Of a DNA stretch of 64,000 nt, positions 34,621-45,986 are shown in pieces; positions within the stretch are counted from its first letter, which is position 1; each line of letters starts with the position of its first letter. A program made the translations under genes and the position numbers. The notes beneath the pieces were generated by a model. The model was given only the letters and a program-made list of their open reading frames with translations. It did not search any database and was not told where the DNA came from. The stretch is from Helianthus annuus (Eukaryota > Streptophyta > Magnoliopsida > Asterales > Asteraceae): positions 152,478,289 through 152,542,288 of the forward strand of contig NC_035434.2 in the NCBI RefSeq assembly GCF_002127325.2. Reading direction: 5' to 3'.

Positions 34621-34789
34621 GATATACTCGGTACGTGATAAATATGGTGATTTGCGGAGATGATTCTTGAAAAGAAGATACAGTGATCAAACATGTTATT
34701 CAAGAAACAAATAAGCAGCTATTTGAGTGATAAAATATAAATTATATTTAAAAAACCCGTAATAAATCTGTTTTTATGTATAGTATAGA

Positions 34790-35626
34790 TATTGAAAGCT
34801 ATATACAATTTGTTTAAAAATTATGTAATAAAATTGATATAATAACTTTTTAATAATGAAAATAAAAATAAATAATATATTAATAAAAAGTTTGATTTTG
34901 ATGATAAATAATTTGGTTATTTAAAAATATCTTAAATTAAAAATTTAAAATTTAAGGATAATATTTTATTGGAAAAAACAGAAATATTCTATTCGACATT
35001 AAAAGTAGGATAATATCTAATATTTATTTTTTATTATTTAGTTAATATAAGATAGAAAAAAATATGATTGAGTAGTTGGGAGGTTGTATGATGATAAATC
35101 GGTTAACTTTATTATAATGTCATATGTTTTTAGTTATATATTTTTTGAATTATTTATAAAAAAAAATTAAGACTTTGTTAATTTTAGTAAAATCAATGAT
35201 TTTAAATTTGTAATTTTATTTGGTATTATTTTACTAAAAAGTGCATATTATATATATAATTATATTGTGTCTTAAGTTATGGATGTCAACCACAATGTTT
35301 TTCGCTTTTATGTCTAGCATTATATATACTATGGTAAAAGTTTAAAGTTTATTATATATAATTACATCATCGAAATAAGAGTAAATTTGTATATTACAAA
35401 TAAAAAGTAGGTGTCTGTAAAAAAGAAGTAATAATTTGTGTAAAAGAAAACTAAAAATTGTAGTCGTTATATGACACGTTAGGTAATATAAACAATGAAG
35501 ATAATATGATATAGAAAATCAAATAAATAATGTTATAAATGAGAAGTATACATTAACTTTAAACTAAATAATAATTATCTATAATCAAATAAAAGAGATT
35601 AAACTAAATAATATTTAGCGCCCAGG
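34790..35626. other. AT-rich, no gene seen
   Basis: Very AT-rich sequence between the Helitron and the copia element, with no coding or structural signal that I could support. Confidence 0.5.
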
Positions 35627-35631
35627 CCACA

Positions 35632-36099
35632 TGTAGGATCGTTTTCAGACCCGAACGAGTCAATCAGAAGAGTAATTCACCAATACAAAAGGCGGAAACA
35701 AGTGTATTAGTGTTATTTCAGCTGTATTCACTTTAAAACTATCTTGTATATTGATTCTGGAACAATTACAATTCAGAAGACACTTCGACAGAGCTTCACC
35801 GTCGGAAAATTCTCTGTTAATTCCGCTTCAAATGACACACAACATTAGGTATTTATAGAATACCTGATTCCGCTTGAAACAGCTTCAAGCGAAACCTGGT
35901 TTCGCTCCAAATGAGTTCAAGCGAAATCAACATATAAGCTTCAAGCGGAATTAAACAATCTGATTTCGCTTGAAATGACCTAGTGTCATTTCAAGCGGAA
36001 TTACTACTAATTCACACTTTCTTGATTTCCGAGCCCTGATCTATCTAGTTCTATACAAGACTCGATACAAGACGAAGTCGACAGACGGATGCACCAACA
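35632..36099 (-). repeat. 3' LTR of the copia element
   Basis: 468 bp, starting TGTAGGATCG and ending CACCAACA on the plus strand. A TATAAATA box (minus) lies at 35850-35857, and the U3/R part carries several ATTCCGCTTGAAA words. Confidence 0.9.
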
Positions 36100-36110
36100 A
36101 ACTCCCCCTC
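36100..36110 (-). promoter_or_regulatory. Polypurine tract
   Basis: GAGGGGGAGTT on the minus strand abuts the 3' LTR, the priming site for plus-strand DNA. Confidence 0.8.
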
Positions 36111-37990
36111 GGATGTTGACGGAGTCTTCAGTGTCGAGTCTTCGGTTGTCAAACCTTCAGTCTTTATCAGTCTGCTCACTCTTTCCAAAGTATTCTCCAT
36201 TGTAAGCATCCTCACTCAATCTCTATCTTCTTTCTTCTACCTTCAGAATCTCGATCTGGCTTTCTACATTTTTACACTCCCTCTTGATGTCTTCAGACTC
36301 CCCCTCTCAATCTACTGGGATCGCAGTCTGGAAATCACTGTCTTCAGGTATTCGAACCTGTCATTTCCTGCACAAACTCTATCAAACACATAAGTTTCTT
36401 AAAGTTTAAAGATTTAAAATTTAGAAACCATTTGCAGGAAACATTCAAAATGATTTATTCTCTGAAAACCACTTGAAAAAATACAATCATTTTCACACAA
36501 TCTTTATCCAAAACCTGTTCATCATATTTAGCACTTGGAATTTTGAAAATCAGCTTTTCTACATCAGTTGTCGAAAATCTTTTTGAATTTTTCAAAATAT
36601 GAAATCATAAATGCAAAAATAGAATTTAAATGTAGAAATGAAATATTTACAAGCAATATTTTTGTGAGTTTGTGTAAGAGGATCATATCAGTTTTGAGAC
36701 AAATCACTAACACCGTTAAGCTTTAAACATTTTAAGTTCTAAACAATTCACCTAGATTGTCAATATACTGGTCCTTTTAAATTTTCACACAAAGTTCAAC
36801 TGTTTCGAGATACGAGATTAATGTTTTAGATACTTAAACTTATTCGCGTGTCCCACCACTTGAATATACTCCCGTATCCAGATCCCAATATTCAGTCTTA
36901 CATGTGAGTATACCTAGATGATATCTGTAAGGGGTTAGATGCGAAACCGTGAGAACTCAGGTCAGAACTTCCGTTCAGCAGAGAGATGACGGCTCGACTT
37001 TTAGGTGTGTCCCCTTTAGAGGATCTTTTATTACAACAGCACATGATTAGCATTTTTCAATGTTTTATTATTTTTATGCTGAGGGCGGTGCTATGTTTCA
37101 AGCAAAAGCAGAAAGTATTATTCGGGGACTAGGCCATTGCTTCCGCAAAATCAGAAGTCCCGAGATAATACCCTAGATATCACTGAGTATAAAGACCTAG
37201 TATCTCAGAAAGAAAGACCTTTCAAACAAGATTTCAGGGGTTACCTATATATCCAAGAAATGTTCCCCACGATATAAGCAAGTTTGAAATTTAGATTTAT
37301 ATCTCGTCACAATCTACTAAATGTGTAAAAACCTACTGGCACATCCACAGTGAGATTGTTTATCACGTTTTTTACTTTCGATTTCTTTAGCGTGTTGTGA
37401 TAGTCTACTGATGTTATCATTTCCTCTTTTTCACAACAAAACTCATTTTTAAATTTTTAGATGTTTTTTACTTTTTCAAATTTTCTAATGTTTTTGGATT
37501 TTCTGAAATTCTTACTCCCCCTAAAATTCAAAAACATTTAATGAAATTGAAAACAAATTGTACAAGAAAAAGACAACATGATGTGAATCACTTCAATTCT
37601 CCATCCACTTGGCATAAACAATCAGAACTCCCCCTTACAACAAACTATTTTCCCATCATGATTTCAAAACACTTAAGTTTGTTTTAATCAAAATGGTTTT
37701 TCCGGAAAATTAGTTTTGTTGATTTTACCACTTGTAGGAAATGGGGATCAAATCATCACATTGTTTACCAATCTTTTGAAAGATAGTTAAATCAAGTTCA
37801 AATTAATGACGTTGATTAACCATGTAATAACGAATATCAAACATTTTCAACCAATTCACACTTGATGGTTGAATTCTCAAGATGCTGATTCCTACTCCAC
37901 ACTTACCAACCTGGAAGTTCCGGCAATTCACACTTCTCAATTTTAAATTTTTCAAAAACATTTTCAGAATGATGCCGATTCATGCTCCGC
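36111..37990 (-). other. Non-coding 3' part of the copia element
   Basis: Pol would be expected here but no reading frame with protease, integrase or RT motifs is visible. A segment of about 100 bp (around TTACCAAC and GGAGCTCCGGCAA / GGAAGTTCCGGCAA) is duplicated at 37880-38030. Confidence 0.6.
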
Positions 37991-37992
37991 GA

Positions 37993-40181
37993 TTACCAAC
38001 TTGGGAGCTCCGGCAAGTCAAGTTTCTTATTCAACGAAGAATATATCCACCCAAGCCTGACCAGCCTTGGGTGTAGCTTGTTTAGTCTCACTTGAGGTTT
38101 CAACTTTCCTTTTTGATTGATATAAATCTTTACCCCTTTAGCCTTCCCCTCAATCATTTTTCCAAAAATATTTTTCACTACAGGGTTAAAGGCTTTTTCA
38201 ACATCAGATTCTTTCTTTTTAGAAAAGAATTGTTTTGAAATTTCAACTTTCCCAATTTTAGATTTCAAATTTTCAGCTTTCAGTGGTGGAAAATTTTCAT
38301 CATCCACTGGTGGAACTTTCTTCTCTTCTTTGACAACAACATGCGGCTCCTCTGATTTTATGGAATCAGATTTATCACCAAAACTGTCTCTTGATTTCTT
38401 AACAACCCATTTTTGGTTGTTAAGTTTTTCCTTCTTTTTGAAAACATTTTTCGAACATTCACCAACCTCAAAAGTTGAATTTTCAAAAACTTTAAAGTTT
38501 GTTCCTTGGTGGTTCAGTTTTCTCAACAATCTTTTCTTTCAGTTTCTCAGTAACTTCTTGTTTTGGTTTGAATGTTTTCGGACAATTCCTAGCAATGCTT
38601 GCTCTTTTTCAGCTTCTGATGATTTACCTGAAACAAACACAGTTTTTAGTTTAAAAACTTTTTCATTTTTATAATTTTTCGGTTGATTAAATCCAAGACC
38701 TTTCTTTTTAAAATTACCATTATGGGTTGGTTTCTTCTGAAAACTATAACCATAATTGTAACCCATTTTCTTGTTTATCCTTTGTTGATCTCTTGAAGTG
38801 TATTGTTTAGGTTTTCCAGAAAGATTTAAATCTTTTATTTCAGAAATATTAATTTCTGTGATTTTGAAAACCTTTTTAATCATTTCAATTTTAACACTTC
38901 TTATTGGAAAAATCTCATCAGAATATAATTTGTCAGAATCTTTCAAAGTATATGCTACTTTGATCGGTTCGTCATTCAAATTAGATTTTGATAGCAAAAA
39001 TTCTTTATCATAAACCCGTTTGTCCTTTTTGATTGTTGACTTTGACGTGTCGGACTCAGACTCTGACTCGGATTTGGACTCCGTTTTTGACTCCTCTATG
39101 TCATTTTTATCCAACACCTGATCGACCACACTTTTTATCAACTCGGACTCATGATCAGTGTCAGACGATGTGAACGTAACATCAATATTTCTGGCAAAAT
39201 ATCTGACGACCCCGACTCCCACTGTAAATTTGTTGCCTTCTTGACTCTTTCGGAATTTGGATTTCGAGGAGAATATCCATTTTCGACCGGGGGCGGACAT
39301 CTATTGTAAGCAACACTTGGTTTCTTACCAGAAATTTTCACTTCATCATCTTCTTTTGTTTCAGACTTCTTTTCTTCCGAAGTCTTCTCCTCTTCAAACG
39401 TCTTCATTCCTTCCACGATCGGGTAAATCCTGTCAACAATAAAAGTAGAACATGAGTAACTTTTCAACAATTCATTTACTCTATTTATTTCAATTTTCCG
39501 AGTCTCCATGTTCTTCTCAAGTTCAGCACATTTTTCTGTATAGTAAATGACATTGTCAAGTTGCCTCATGTATGCCCCTTTGAGTGTATTCATTGCTACA
39601 GCCTGTTCACTGTTTGATTCTTGATACTTATTCATTTCTCTGTTCAATGTATCATATGATTCTTTCAGCCTTTTGATGTTATGTAGCAGTTCATTGTTTT
39701 GCTTTATCAGAGAATCACAATTCATACACTTCTCAAAAACCTTGACTGCATCAGTATCAATTTTAATTTCAAACTCTGGAACTTCTTTGACTACTCTCAC
39801 TTGAACTTCTTCCGCTCTTTTCTTTTTCTCGGCTTCAGCTTTTCTCCTTTCTTCTTCTTCTTCATATCTTTTCCATTTCTCCTCTTCAGCTTTCCTAATT
39901 TGTCTATATTTTTCTGCCCAATATTCATCAGTATAATCATTAACAACATGAGAAACAAAACCTTTGGCCAGGAATTCTTTGTCTCGGCAATAATTGTCCC
40001 AACTGAAACCTTCTGGCAATTTTTCATCTTCTTGATCTGCCAAACATACTTTACTATCCTTTGGAATGTAATTATCCCAACTGAATCCACTTCCTTTGTC
40101 CTGATTAACAAGACACGCGCTCTTTGACTCTTCAATTTCTTTTCTACCATGTGCAGTTTGTGCCTGTTGTTGTTGATGTGG
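37993..40181 (-). pseudogene. Accessory coiled-coil region downstream of gag, broken frames
   Basis: After an in-frame TAG that ends gag, the same frame continues to 39138. It begins with a DQEDEKLPEGFSWDNYCRD segment, then a Glu/Lys/Arg-rich coiled coil (KAEEEKWKRYEEEEERRKAE), then long heptad-like sequence to about 39400. Frameshifts near 39290 and near 38540-38590 move the rest into other frames: a Ser/Asp/Glu-rich stretch, a basic region with YNYGYSFQKKP, and a Lys-rich end to 37993. Extra coiled-coil and basic segments after the zinc knuckle are seen in large plant copia gags; the function is unknown, possibly particle assembly or RNA binding. Confidence 0.65.
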
Positions 40182-41534
40182 CTATTGTGTAACTTGATGA
40201 TAAATCGCCTTTTTATAGTAGTCGTTGTTTCCAAAAGGATTTTGAGCTCCACTTGATTCACGATTGGTGCACTCCCTCTTGAAATGCCCCTTCTCCCTGC
40301 AACGAAAACAAGTAACTTTAAACTTATCAAAACCTAAAGTTGAAACATTTGCATCGCGAAAATCATCTCTGCCTGTAATTTGTTTAAACTTTTCAGCCCG
40401 CCTCAACACACTAGCCATGCACCATTTTATATCCATTAGTTCCATCTCCTCAGCATCAATTTGATCGTAATCCTCTTTCGTTAACATTGGATTCCCGATC
40501 CTCCCTGTAACTAAACCTCCATAGGATTCAAGCACAGTTACCAACAAAGACATGTGACTTTTAGCAACTTCCTCAGTATAATTCTGATCATTTTCAAGAT
40601 TTAAAGCAATGTTGCATTGAAGAATTTTGCCACTCTTTGTTGGAGAAAAATGTGGATCAAACGATGGAAACGAAGAGAATCTCAGTTTGCTACTTGATCC
40701 TTGAGATGGTTTTTCAGAAGATCCTTTCGTATTAAACGCAGTTTCAACCTTTGGAGAAAAATTGGTCTTCTCATTAACACCACTTTTGAAATATAATCCG
40801 ATGTCTTGTTCTCCATCATAGTTCTTCATTCTAACAATCTTCCTTTGCTCCATCTCTTGAGCTTCAAGATGTTTAATGAACCCTCCCAGTGTTAGGTCGT
40901 TATATTCCTTTCTATTATTCCTCAACATCATCAGAAACGTTCCCCAAACATCATGTGGCAACGCATCTGCCAGCTTCTCAATCAGCTCATCTTTACTTTT
41001 GTTGATACCCAATCTTGTCATGTTTTTCACCAAGTTACAGTATCTTTCAATAATCTGCTTGGTGCTTTCCGTTCTCAAACCACGGAATAAATCAAATTCT
41101 TTCTTCATTAGCGACATTTTGTTTCTGAGCAAATCATCACTACCAAGAGACTTTGCTTCTAATTCTTTCCAAATCGAATATGCACTACCATCATGTTGAA
41201 GTAAAATCAAGATGTCTTCTTTAATCGCCTGCTGCAACAAACTAACCATCAACTTCTCATCTTTGTATTTCTTTTTCTCCTCAGCACTCAAATCTCTAAT
41301 TGGTATTTTCGCTCGATCACTGCCAAGTGGTCTAAAATATTGAACTTCAGTATGATCCCAAGCATCCAAATGATACGATTCAACCCAGTTACCAAAACGT
41401 TCGGACCAACCATTATAATCATCAATATCCATAAGCTTAGGCGGTTTTTGAGTTATTCCAGTTTCATTTTCAAGCATCGTGTTCTGAGTAATTGTCATCG
41501 GACTAGCAAAGGCATTGTAGAACTCGTTGTCCAT
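40182..41534 (-). CDS. Copia-type gag with zinc knuckle
   Basis: The 450-residue frame starts at the first ATG after the leader. Its first 250 residues match the UBN2/copia gag layout: LMDIDDYNGWSERFGNWVES, a central helical region (AYSIWKELEAKSLG; RGLRTESTKQIIERYCNLV; KLADALPHDVWGTFLMMLRN) and an end of capsid near EAQEMEQRK. A CCHC knuckle (CFRCREKGHFKREC) lies near residues 409-422. Gag packages element RNA in cytoplasmic particles. It ends at a TAG that interrupts what looks like a longer frame; read-through or mutation are both possible. Confidence 0.85.
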   Translation of the reverse strand: MDNEFYNAFASPMTITQNTMLENETGITQKPPKLMDIDDYNGWSERFGNWVESYHLDAWDHTEVQYFRPLGSDRAKIPIRDLSAEEKKKYKDEKLMVSLLQQAIKEDILILLQHDGSAYSIWKELEAKSLGSDDLLRNKMSLMKKEFDLFRGLRTESTKQIIERYCNLVKNMTRLGINKSKDELIEKLADALPHDVWGTFLMMLRNNRKEYNDLTLGGFIKHLEAQEMEQRKIVRMKNYDGEQDIGLYFKSGVNEKTNFSPKVETAFNTKGSSEKPSQGSSSKLRFSSFPSFDPHFSPTKSGKILQCNIALNLENDQNYTEEVAKSHMSLLVTVLESYGGLVTGRIGNPMLTKEDYDQIDAEEMELMDIKWCMASVLRRAEKFKQITGRDDFRDANVSTLGFDKFKVTCFRCREKGHFKRECTNRESSGAQNPFGNNDYYKKAIYHQVTQ

Positions 41535-41554
41535 GTTTCAGTTTTAAAAAAAAT

Positions 41555-41965
41555 TCACAATCTGCCAATTTCAAGCGGAATATTCTTTTCAAGCGAAATC
41601 AACAACAACATAATTTCAAGCGAAATCTCCTTGAAGCGAAATTAACATTTTCAAGCGGAATAGTCTTTTTCAAGCGGAAACACAAATTGAAGCGGAATAG
41701 GTGATTTCAAGCGGAACTACTCAAGCGGTATACCAGTTTCAAGCGAAATAAGCACTTTGAGGCGGAATCAACTGGACTGTCCAAACGGAATTAGCTTTGA
41801 AGCGTGACTCAAGCGAAATCAACAACACCTTTCAAGCGGAATACTGATTTCAAACGGAATCAATCCAAAATCTCAAGCGGGATACCAATTTCAAGCGAAA
41901 ACACTGTCTGATTCCGTTTGAAATGTAGATGACGTCAGCAAGATCAAATAACTTTTCAAGCGAAA
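41555..41965 (-). repeat. Dense array of GCTTGAA motifs in the copia leader
   Basis: Between the gag ATG and about 41965 the plus strand has some twenty copies of TTTCAAGCGAAAT or TTTCAAGCGGAAT at irregular spacing of about 10-30 bp. The reverse form ATTTCGCTTGAAA or ATTCCGCTTGAAA also fills part of both LTRs and the nested LTR at 33393. It forms many complementary word pairs, so the RNA could fold strongly. Confidence 0.85.
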
Positions 41966-42149
41966 TAACTAAAATGTCAAGTTCTAGATCGATTTTAATT
42001 CTGAAACTTTCCAGGGTTTGTTAAAATACAATTGCGCACAAGATGTATGAATTTTAGCCGATTTTAACCATGAAAATTTTTTTTAATTTGAAAAAGAAGG
42101 TGTAGAAAACAGAAAATGCAACTGAAATGGTAAGAACTCTTCCTCCTGA

Positions 42150-42161
42150 GCTCTGATACCA
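42150..42161 (-). promoter_or_regulatory. Primer-binding site (tRNA-Met type)
   Basis: TGGTATCAGAGC on the minus strand starts two bases after the 5' LTR end; this fixes the element's orientation. Confidence 0.9.
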
Positions 42162-42163
42162 CT

Positions 42164-42631
42164 TGTAGGATCGTTTTCAGACCCGAACGAGTCGATCAGA
42201 AGAGTAATTCACCAATACAAAAGGCGGAAACAAGTGTATTAGTGTTATTTCAGCTGTATTCACTTTAAAACTATCTTGTATATTGATTCTGGAACAATTA
42301 CAATTCAGAAGACACTTCGACAGAGCTTCGCCGTCAGAAAATTCTCTGCTAATTCCGCTTCAAATGACACACAACATTAGGTATTTATAGAATACCTGAT
42401 TCCGATTGAAACAGCTTCAAGCGAAACCTGATTTCGCTCCAAATGAGTTCAAGCGAAATCAACATATAAGCTTCAAGCGAAATTAAACAATCTGATTTCG
42501 CTTCAAATGACCTAGTGTCATTTCAAGCGGAATTACTACTAATTCACACTTTCTTGATTTCCGAGCCCTGATCTATCTAGTTCTATACAAGACTCGATAC
42601 AAGACGAAGTCGACAGACGGATGCACCAACA
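42164..42631 (-). repeat. 5' LTR of the copia element (promoter LTR)
   Basis: 468 bp, collinear with 35632-36099. TATAAATA (minus) at 42382-42389 would set transcription start toward gag. Confidence 0.9.
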
Positions 42632-42636
42632 CCACA

Positions 42637-43110
42637 ACATAAAAGAATCCCGGTCAAAAGCCTCCGTTGACTTCGCACTTACGCTGATGAAATTTTGACA
42701 TGTGTCGGCGACACGAGTCCACAGCGTTGTCAATGTCAGAGCGTGTATTGACGTAGCTGTTTGCTGCATATGAATTGCGGGTTGACGTAAAATATCACAT
42801 AGCATAAAAGCTTCAAATAATTCGTACAAAATTCAAAGTCATGAAATATAACATAAAATCCAAATTATTTTCTAAGGCGTGCCCTATGTGTCTTAATCTT
42901 CATCTCATCACACATGATTTCCGGTATCATGCGTAAAAGTAGTTTTGAGTCAACAAAAATGTAGGTGAGTAAATATATCTTTAATAAAATAATTTGTTTA
43001 TTATTTTTAAGAAAATATCTAACATGCAATTCAAGGGTTAAATATTTCTTAAAAAACAATATAAAAATGTTATTTTTTAAACCTAAGATTTAAAAAAATG
43101 TTATTTTTGC
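42637..43110. other. Flank of the copia element, ORF fragment of unknown origin
   Basis: A minus-strand frame to about 42829 (LRQPAIHMQQTATSIHALTL, TRVADTCQNFISVSAKSTEA) reads like protein sequence and is cut by the copia insertion at 42631. I do not recognise it. The remainder is AT-rich. Confidence 0.3.
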
Positions 43111-43114
43111 TTAG

Positions 43115-44510
43115 GCCATTGGGGTGTGGCCCGTGAAGGGGTTTCGTGGAGGTGATGTGGTATCGTGGCCACTGGTGAACATGCCCCCCCCCCAAACCTA
43201 CCCAACCATGAATCAAGATGATCGTGGAAATCTTCGTCGGCCAATGAGACTAGCCATTGGTGAGGACGATTCAACGGTCAAAATTTTAAATACGAAAAAA
43301 AAAAATTTAATTTACCCACTCTTTAAATCAAATAACCTTTTTTTATAATTGATACCATTCTACACCGTTTCTTTATACCATTCTACATCATTTTACTCAA
43401 TACATTTTACAATGGATCCAAACCTACCACCATTTACACCACCCAAAATTCCTTTTGTTTGCCGGTTTTAGTCAAGATTTGAATGCGTTACAAGTGTATA
43501 TGCAACAAGTGCAAACGCAACAACAACAAATGCCCCGACAACAACCATTCTAAGAAGTTGAGCAAAATTTCATTTCTCTAACAGAAAATGAAAATGATGA
43601 AGAGGAAGTTGTGTCCAAAACATAACCACAAAAATCCTAGAAAACCATAGGGAAAAAGCGAACACAAGATAAAACAAGCGACAAGAGAGAAAGCATATAT
43701 TGGACGACGATCGAGGAAGAAGTATTGGCACGAGCGTGGGTTAATATTTCTCAAGATCCAATAAAAGCTTAATTTTCTTTTTCAAATATATCAAACATAT
43801 ACAATATTATTTTAACTTAAAATTTTCCAAATAATAATTATTTTTTCTATGGAAATGTAGGTAACGTGCAATCAAGTGATGGATTTAGGAATAAGGTTAC
43901 GGACCAGTTTCATTCATTGATGTAGCGGAAGACCTACCAACAATTTAATTCCATTAGCTCGAAGTTTAGAGACATGAACAGAAAAAATAGGATGGTTTGC
44001 CGGTTACTACAACAATGTGTATGTCCATCACCCAAGTGGTGCAAGTATTGATGTTGTGTTGAAGGCAACTCTTGAAACGTACAACACAGAACATGGGGCT
44101 TTGCAATTTCTAAGGCCATGGCAAATTTTGAAAGCTTGTTCGAAGTTGGCTAGTGTCGAACGGGGTAGCACAAGCAAAAAGGACTAAGACAACGGAGTCG
44201 GGGGATGACAGTGTCGATAGTTCGGATGCATGTTGCAACATTGATGTTAATGTTGATCCCGACTTCGACGGTGATATTCCAACTCTGGAATCGAAAAAAA
44301 GGAATCATATTCAAAAGATTAATCACTCGGCGAATCAAAATTGTAAAACGTTAATGAGTAGGTTCTCCGAATTTCATGAATTACAAGCGGATAGGCTTAG
44401 GATGAAGCAACAAGAATAGCAAGAAGCGGGCGAAGAGGGAAATTGAGAGACTTCTGATAAAGCAACAAGAAAACCAAATTGCAGAAAAATGGCTTGGGGG
44501 TGCAAGCAGG
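43115..44510 (+). pseudogene. PIF/Harbinger-type ORF1 (Myb/SANT-like) remnant
   Basis: The start MDPNLPPFTPPKIPF (43412) breaks off soon at a stop. Further pieces in shifting frames read YWTTIEEEVLARAWVNISQDP (SANT/Myb-like helix), then FNSISSKFRDMNRK, and later an acidic stretch ending in coiled-coil sequence with many Gln and Glu. The order matches the ORF1 at 59244-60670. The left flank (GGCCATTGGGGTGTGGCCC at about 43115) resembles a Harbinger terminus; the right terminus is missing. In Harbinger elements ORF1 helps the transposase enter the nucleus and bind DNA. This copy has several stops and frameshifts. Confidence 0.65.
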
Positions 44511-44600
44511 TGTGGAAGCGGTAGCGATCAAATTATGCATTTATTTTTAATTATTTTTTTTGCTTTGATTTAAATTATATACTTTTTTTAATATTAATGA

Positions 44601-45742
44601 AAGACTAAAATGCCAAAATCATCTCTAGGGTTTAAGCTGATTTGCCTATTACATCCAAAATAATTTTTTTTTTGTATTTGGACACCCGACGTTTTGATTT
44701 TGTTGTCATTTCTATCCAAATTACAAATCCAATTAATCTGTATCTTTAGCTCAGGGATGATTTTGGCAATTTATCCTTTTGTTTTTTTATTATATTTTAT
44801 TTTTACCTTTAAATAAAAAAACAGTAAAAATAATTATAATTTATATACATAGACACATTTATATATATACACACTTATTTTTTAATTTTAAAATAAAATT
44901 AATTGTAATATATATATGTGTGTGTGTGCGCGCACACATATATACACACACACTCTCTCTTCTCTCTTTCTCTCTTTCTCTCTTCTCCACCTCCACCACT
45001 CCCACTCCCACCCCCACCCCCACCTCCACACCCCCCCCACCTGTCACTACCGCTAAACCACTCCGTTTATCTCTACACTCGTACCTTATCTCCCCTAGTC
45101 GACCTATCATACCAAACATCAGTACGACCTATTTCTCTCGTCTTTCACCGATACAGATCATGTCTCTCTCTGCACTCACCGGTACAGTACCACCCGTCTC
45201 TCTCTGCACCTCACCGGTATAGATCCCGATCCACTCAACACACACAGCCCTAGAACCACATGTCGCTTGATCCACTTCAGAAACCCAACACCCACCACCA
45301 ATTTAAGATTGATTAGCTCGTCGGTTGAGGCACAACTGTGCTCCGACATGTGCCATTGCGTGCCACCTTCACCGCCGTCATGCTGGCTGCCAACGCGTTG
45401 CCGCCCCTAGTGGTGGCCGGTTCCACCAATCTCCATCTTTCTCTCTCTCTCTCTCTCTCTCTTTGATGTATAAGTGTGTGTAAATATAAATGTGTATATG
45501 TATTATAATTATATTTATTTTTTATTTAAAATGTAAAAAATAAAATTAAAAAAATTAAAACTAAAAAACAAATGGGTAAATTACCAAAATCGTCTCTGAG
45601 TTAACCATACATTTTTAACTGGGTTTTGGATTTTGATGAAAATGACAATAAAATCAAAACATCAGGTGTCCATATAAAAAAATATTTTGGATGTAACAGA
45701 CAGATAAACCCAAACTGCAGGGACTATTTTGGCATTTTATTC
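44601..45742. mobile_element. Foldback/TIR element, 1.14 kb
   Basis: The ends AAAATGCCAAAATCATCTC and its inverse GACTATTTTGGCATTTT extend as about 170-bp imperfect inverted repeats (44607-44775 and 45575-45738), flanked by TTAATGA (44594-44600, 45743-45749). The interior is GC-richer, with CT repeats (44950-44990, 45440-45460) and a CCACCTCCACC tract. The ORFs there are low-complexity. The interior looks captured but I recognise no gene in it. Confidence 0.7.
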
Positions 45743-45986
45743 TTAATGATTTTTTTAGAGTGAATTGCAAGTATTGTCCTTTATCTTTATACCCATTTGC
45801 AGGCGCTGTCTTTTATGTTTAAAATTGACGAGTTTTGTCCTTTATGTTTTCAAATCATACACGTTTTGTCCTTTAGCCCTAACCCAGTTAGATTTTTTTG
45901 TCAAATCTGGTCATGTGCAATGCACATGAGGGTAAAATTGTCTTTTCACCCTATTCTTTAAAAATACATAAAAAAGAAAAAAAATA

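Larger units (their letters stand above)
31931..34789 (-). mobile_element. Non-autonomous Helitron, split by a solo LTR
   Basis: On the minus strand the 5' end is A|TCTATACTATACATAAAAAC (34789 leftward). The 3' end is CTAG|T at 31934-31931, preceded by the hairpin CCCGTGTATAACACGGG (31943-31959) with an 8-nt gap. These are standard Helitron termini with insertion between A and T. Inside are tandem units of CACGGGTTGAATAAATGTAA. Without the nested LTR it is about 1.1 kb and codes for nothing. Confidence 0.8.
35632..42631 (-). mobile_element. Gag-only Ty1/copia-type element, 7.0 kb
   Basis: Two 468-bp LTRs (35632-36099 and 42164-42631) are flanked by an exact CCACA target duplication. On the minus strand the order is LTR, primer-binding site TGGTATCAGAGC (tRNA-Met type), a repeat-rich leader, gag, a coiled-coil accessory region, about 1.9 kb of non-coding sequence, polypurine tract GAGGGGGAGTT, LTR. 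No protease, integrase, RT or RNase H motif is present, so it would need enzymes in trans. I count about 8 differences between the LTRs (roughly 1.7%), implying a fairly recent insertion. Confidence 0.9.

Noticed and set aside
37882..41645. Plus-strand frames over the copia gag region
   Set aside because: Shadows of the minus-strand gag and coiled-coil frames.
41555..41965. CRISPR-like or satellite array
   Set aside because: Spacing is irregular, words occur in variant forms, and the position is the leader of a retrotransposon.
42637..42829. Known enzyme fragment
   Set aside because: It reads like protein but I cannot assign a family, so no function is given.
44779..45253. Pro/Thr/Ser-rich frames (111-147 codons)
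   Set aside because: Low-complexity CT and CCACC tracts; no family match.
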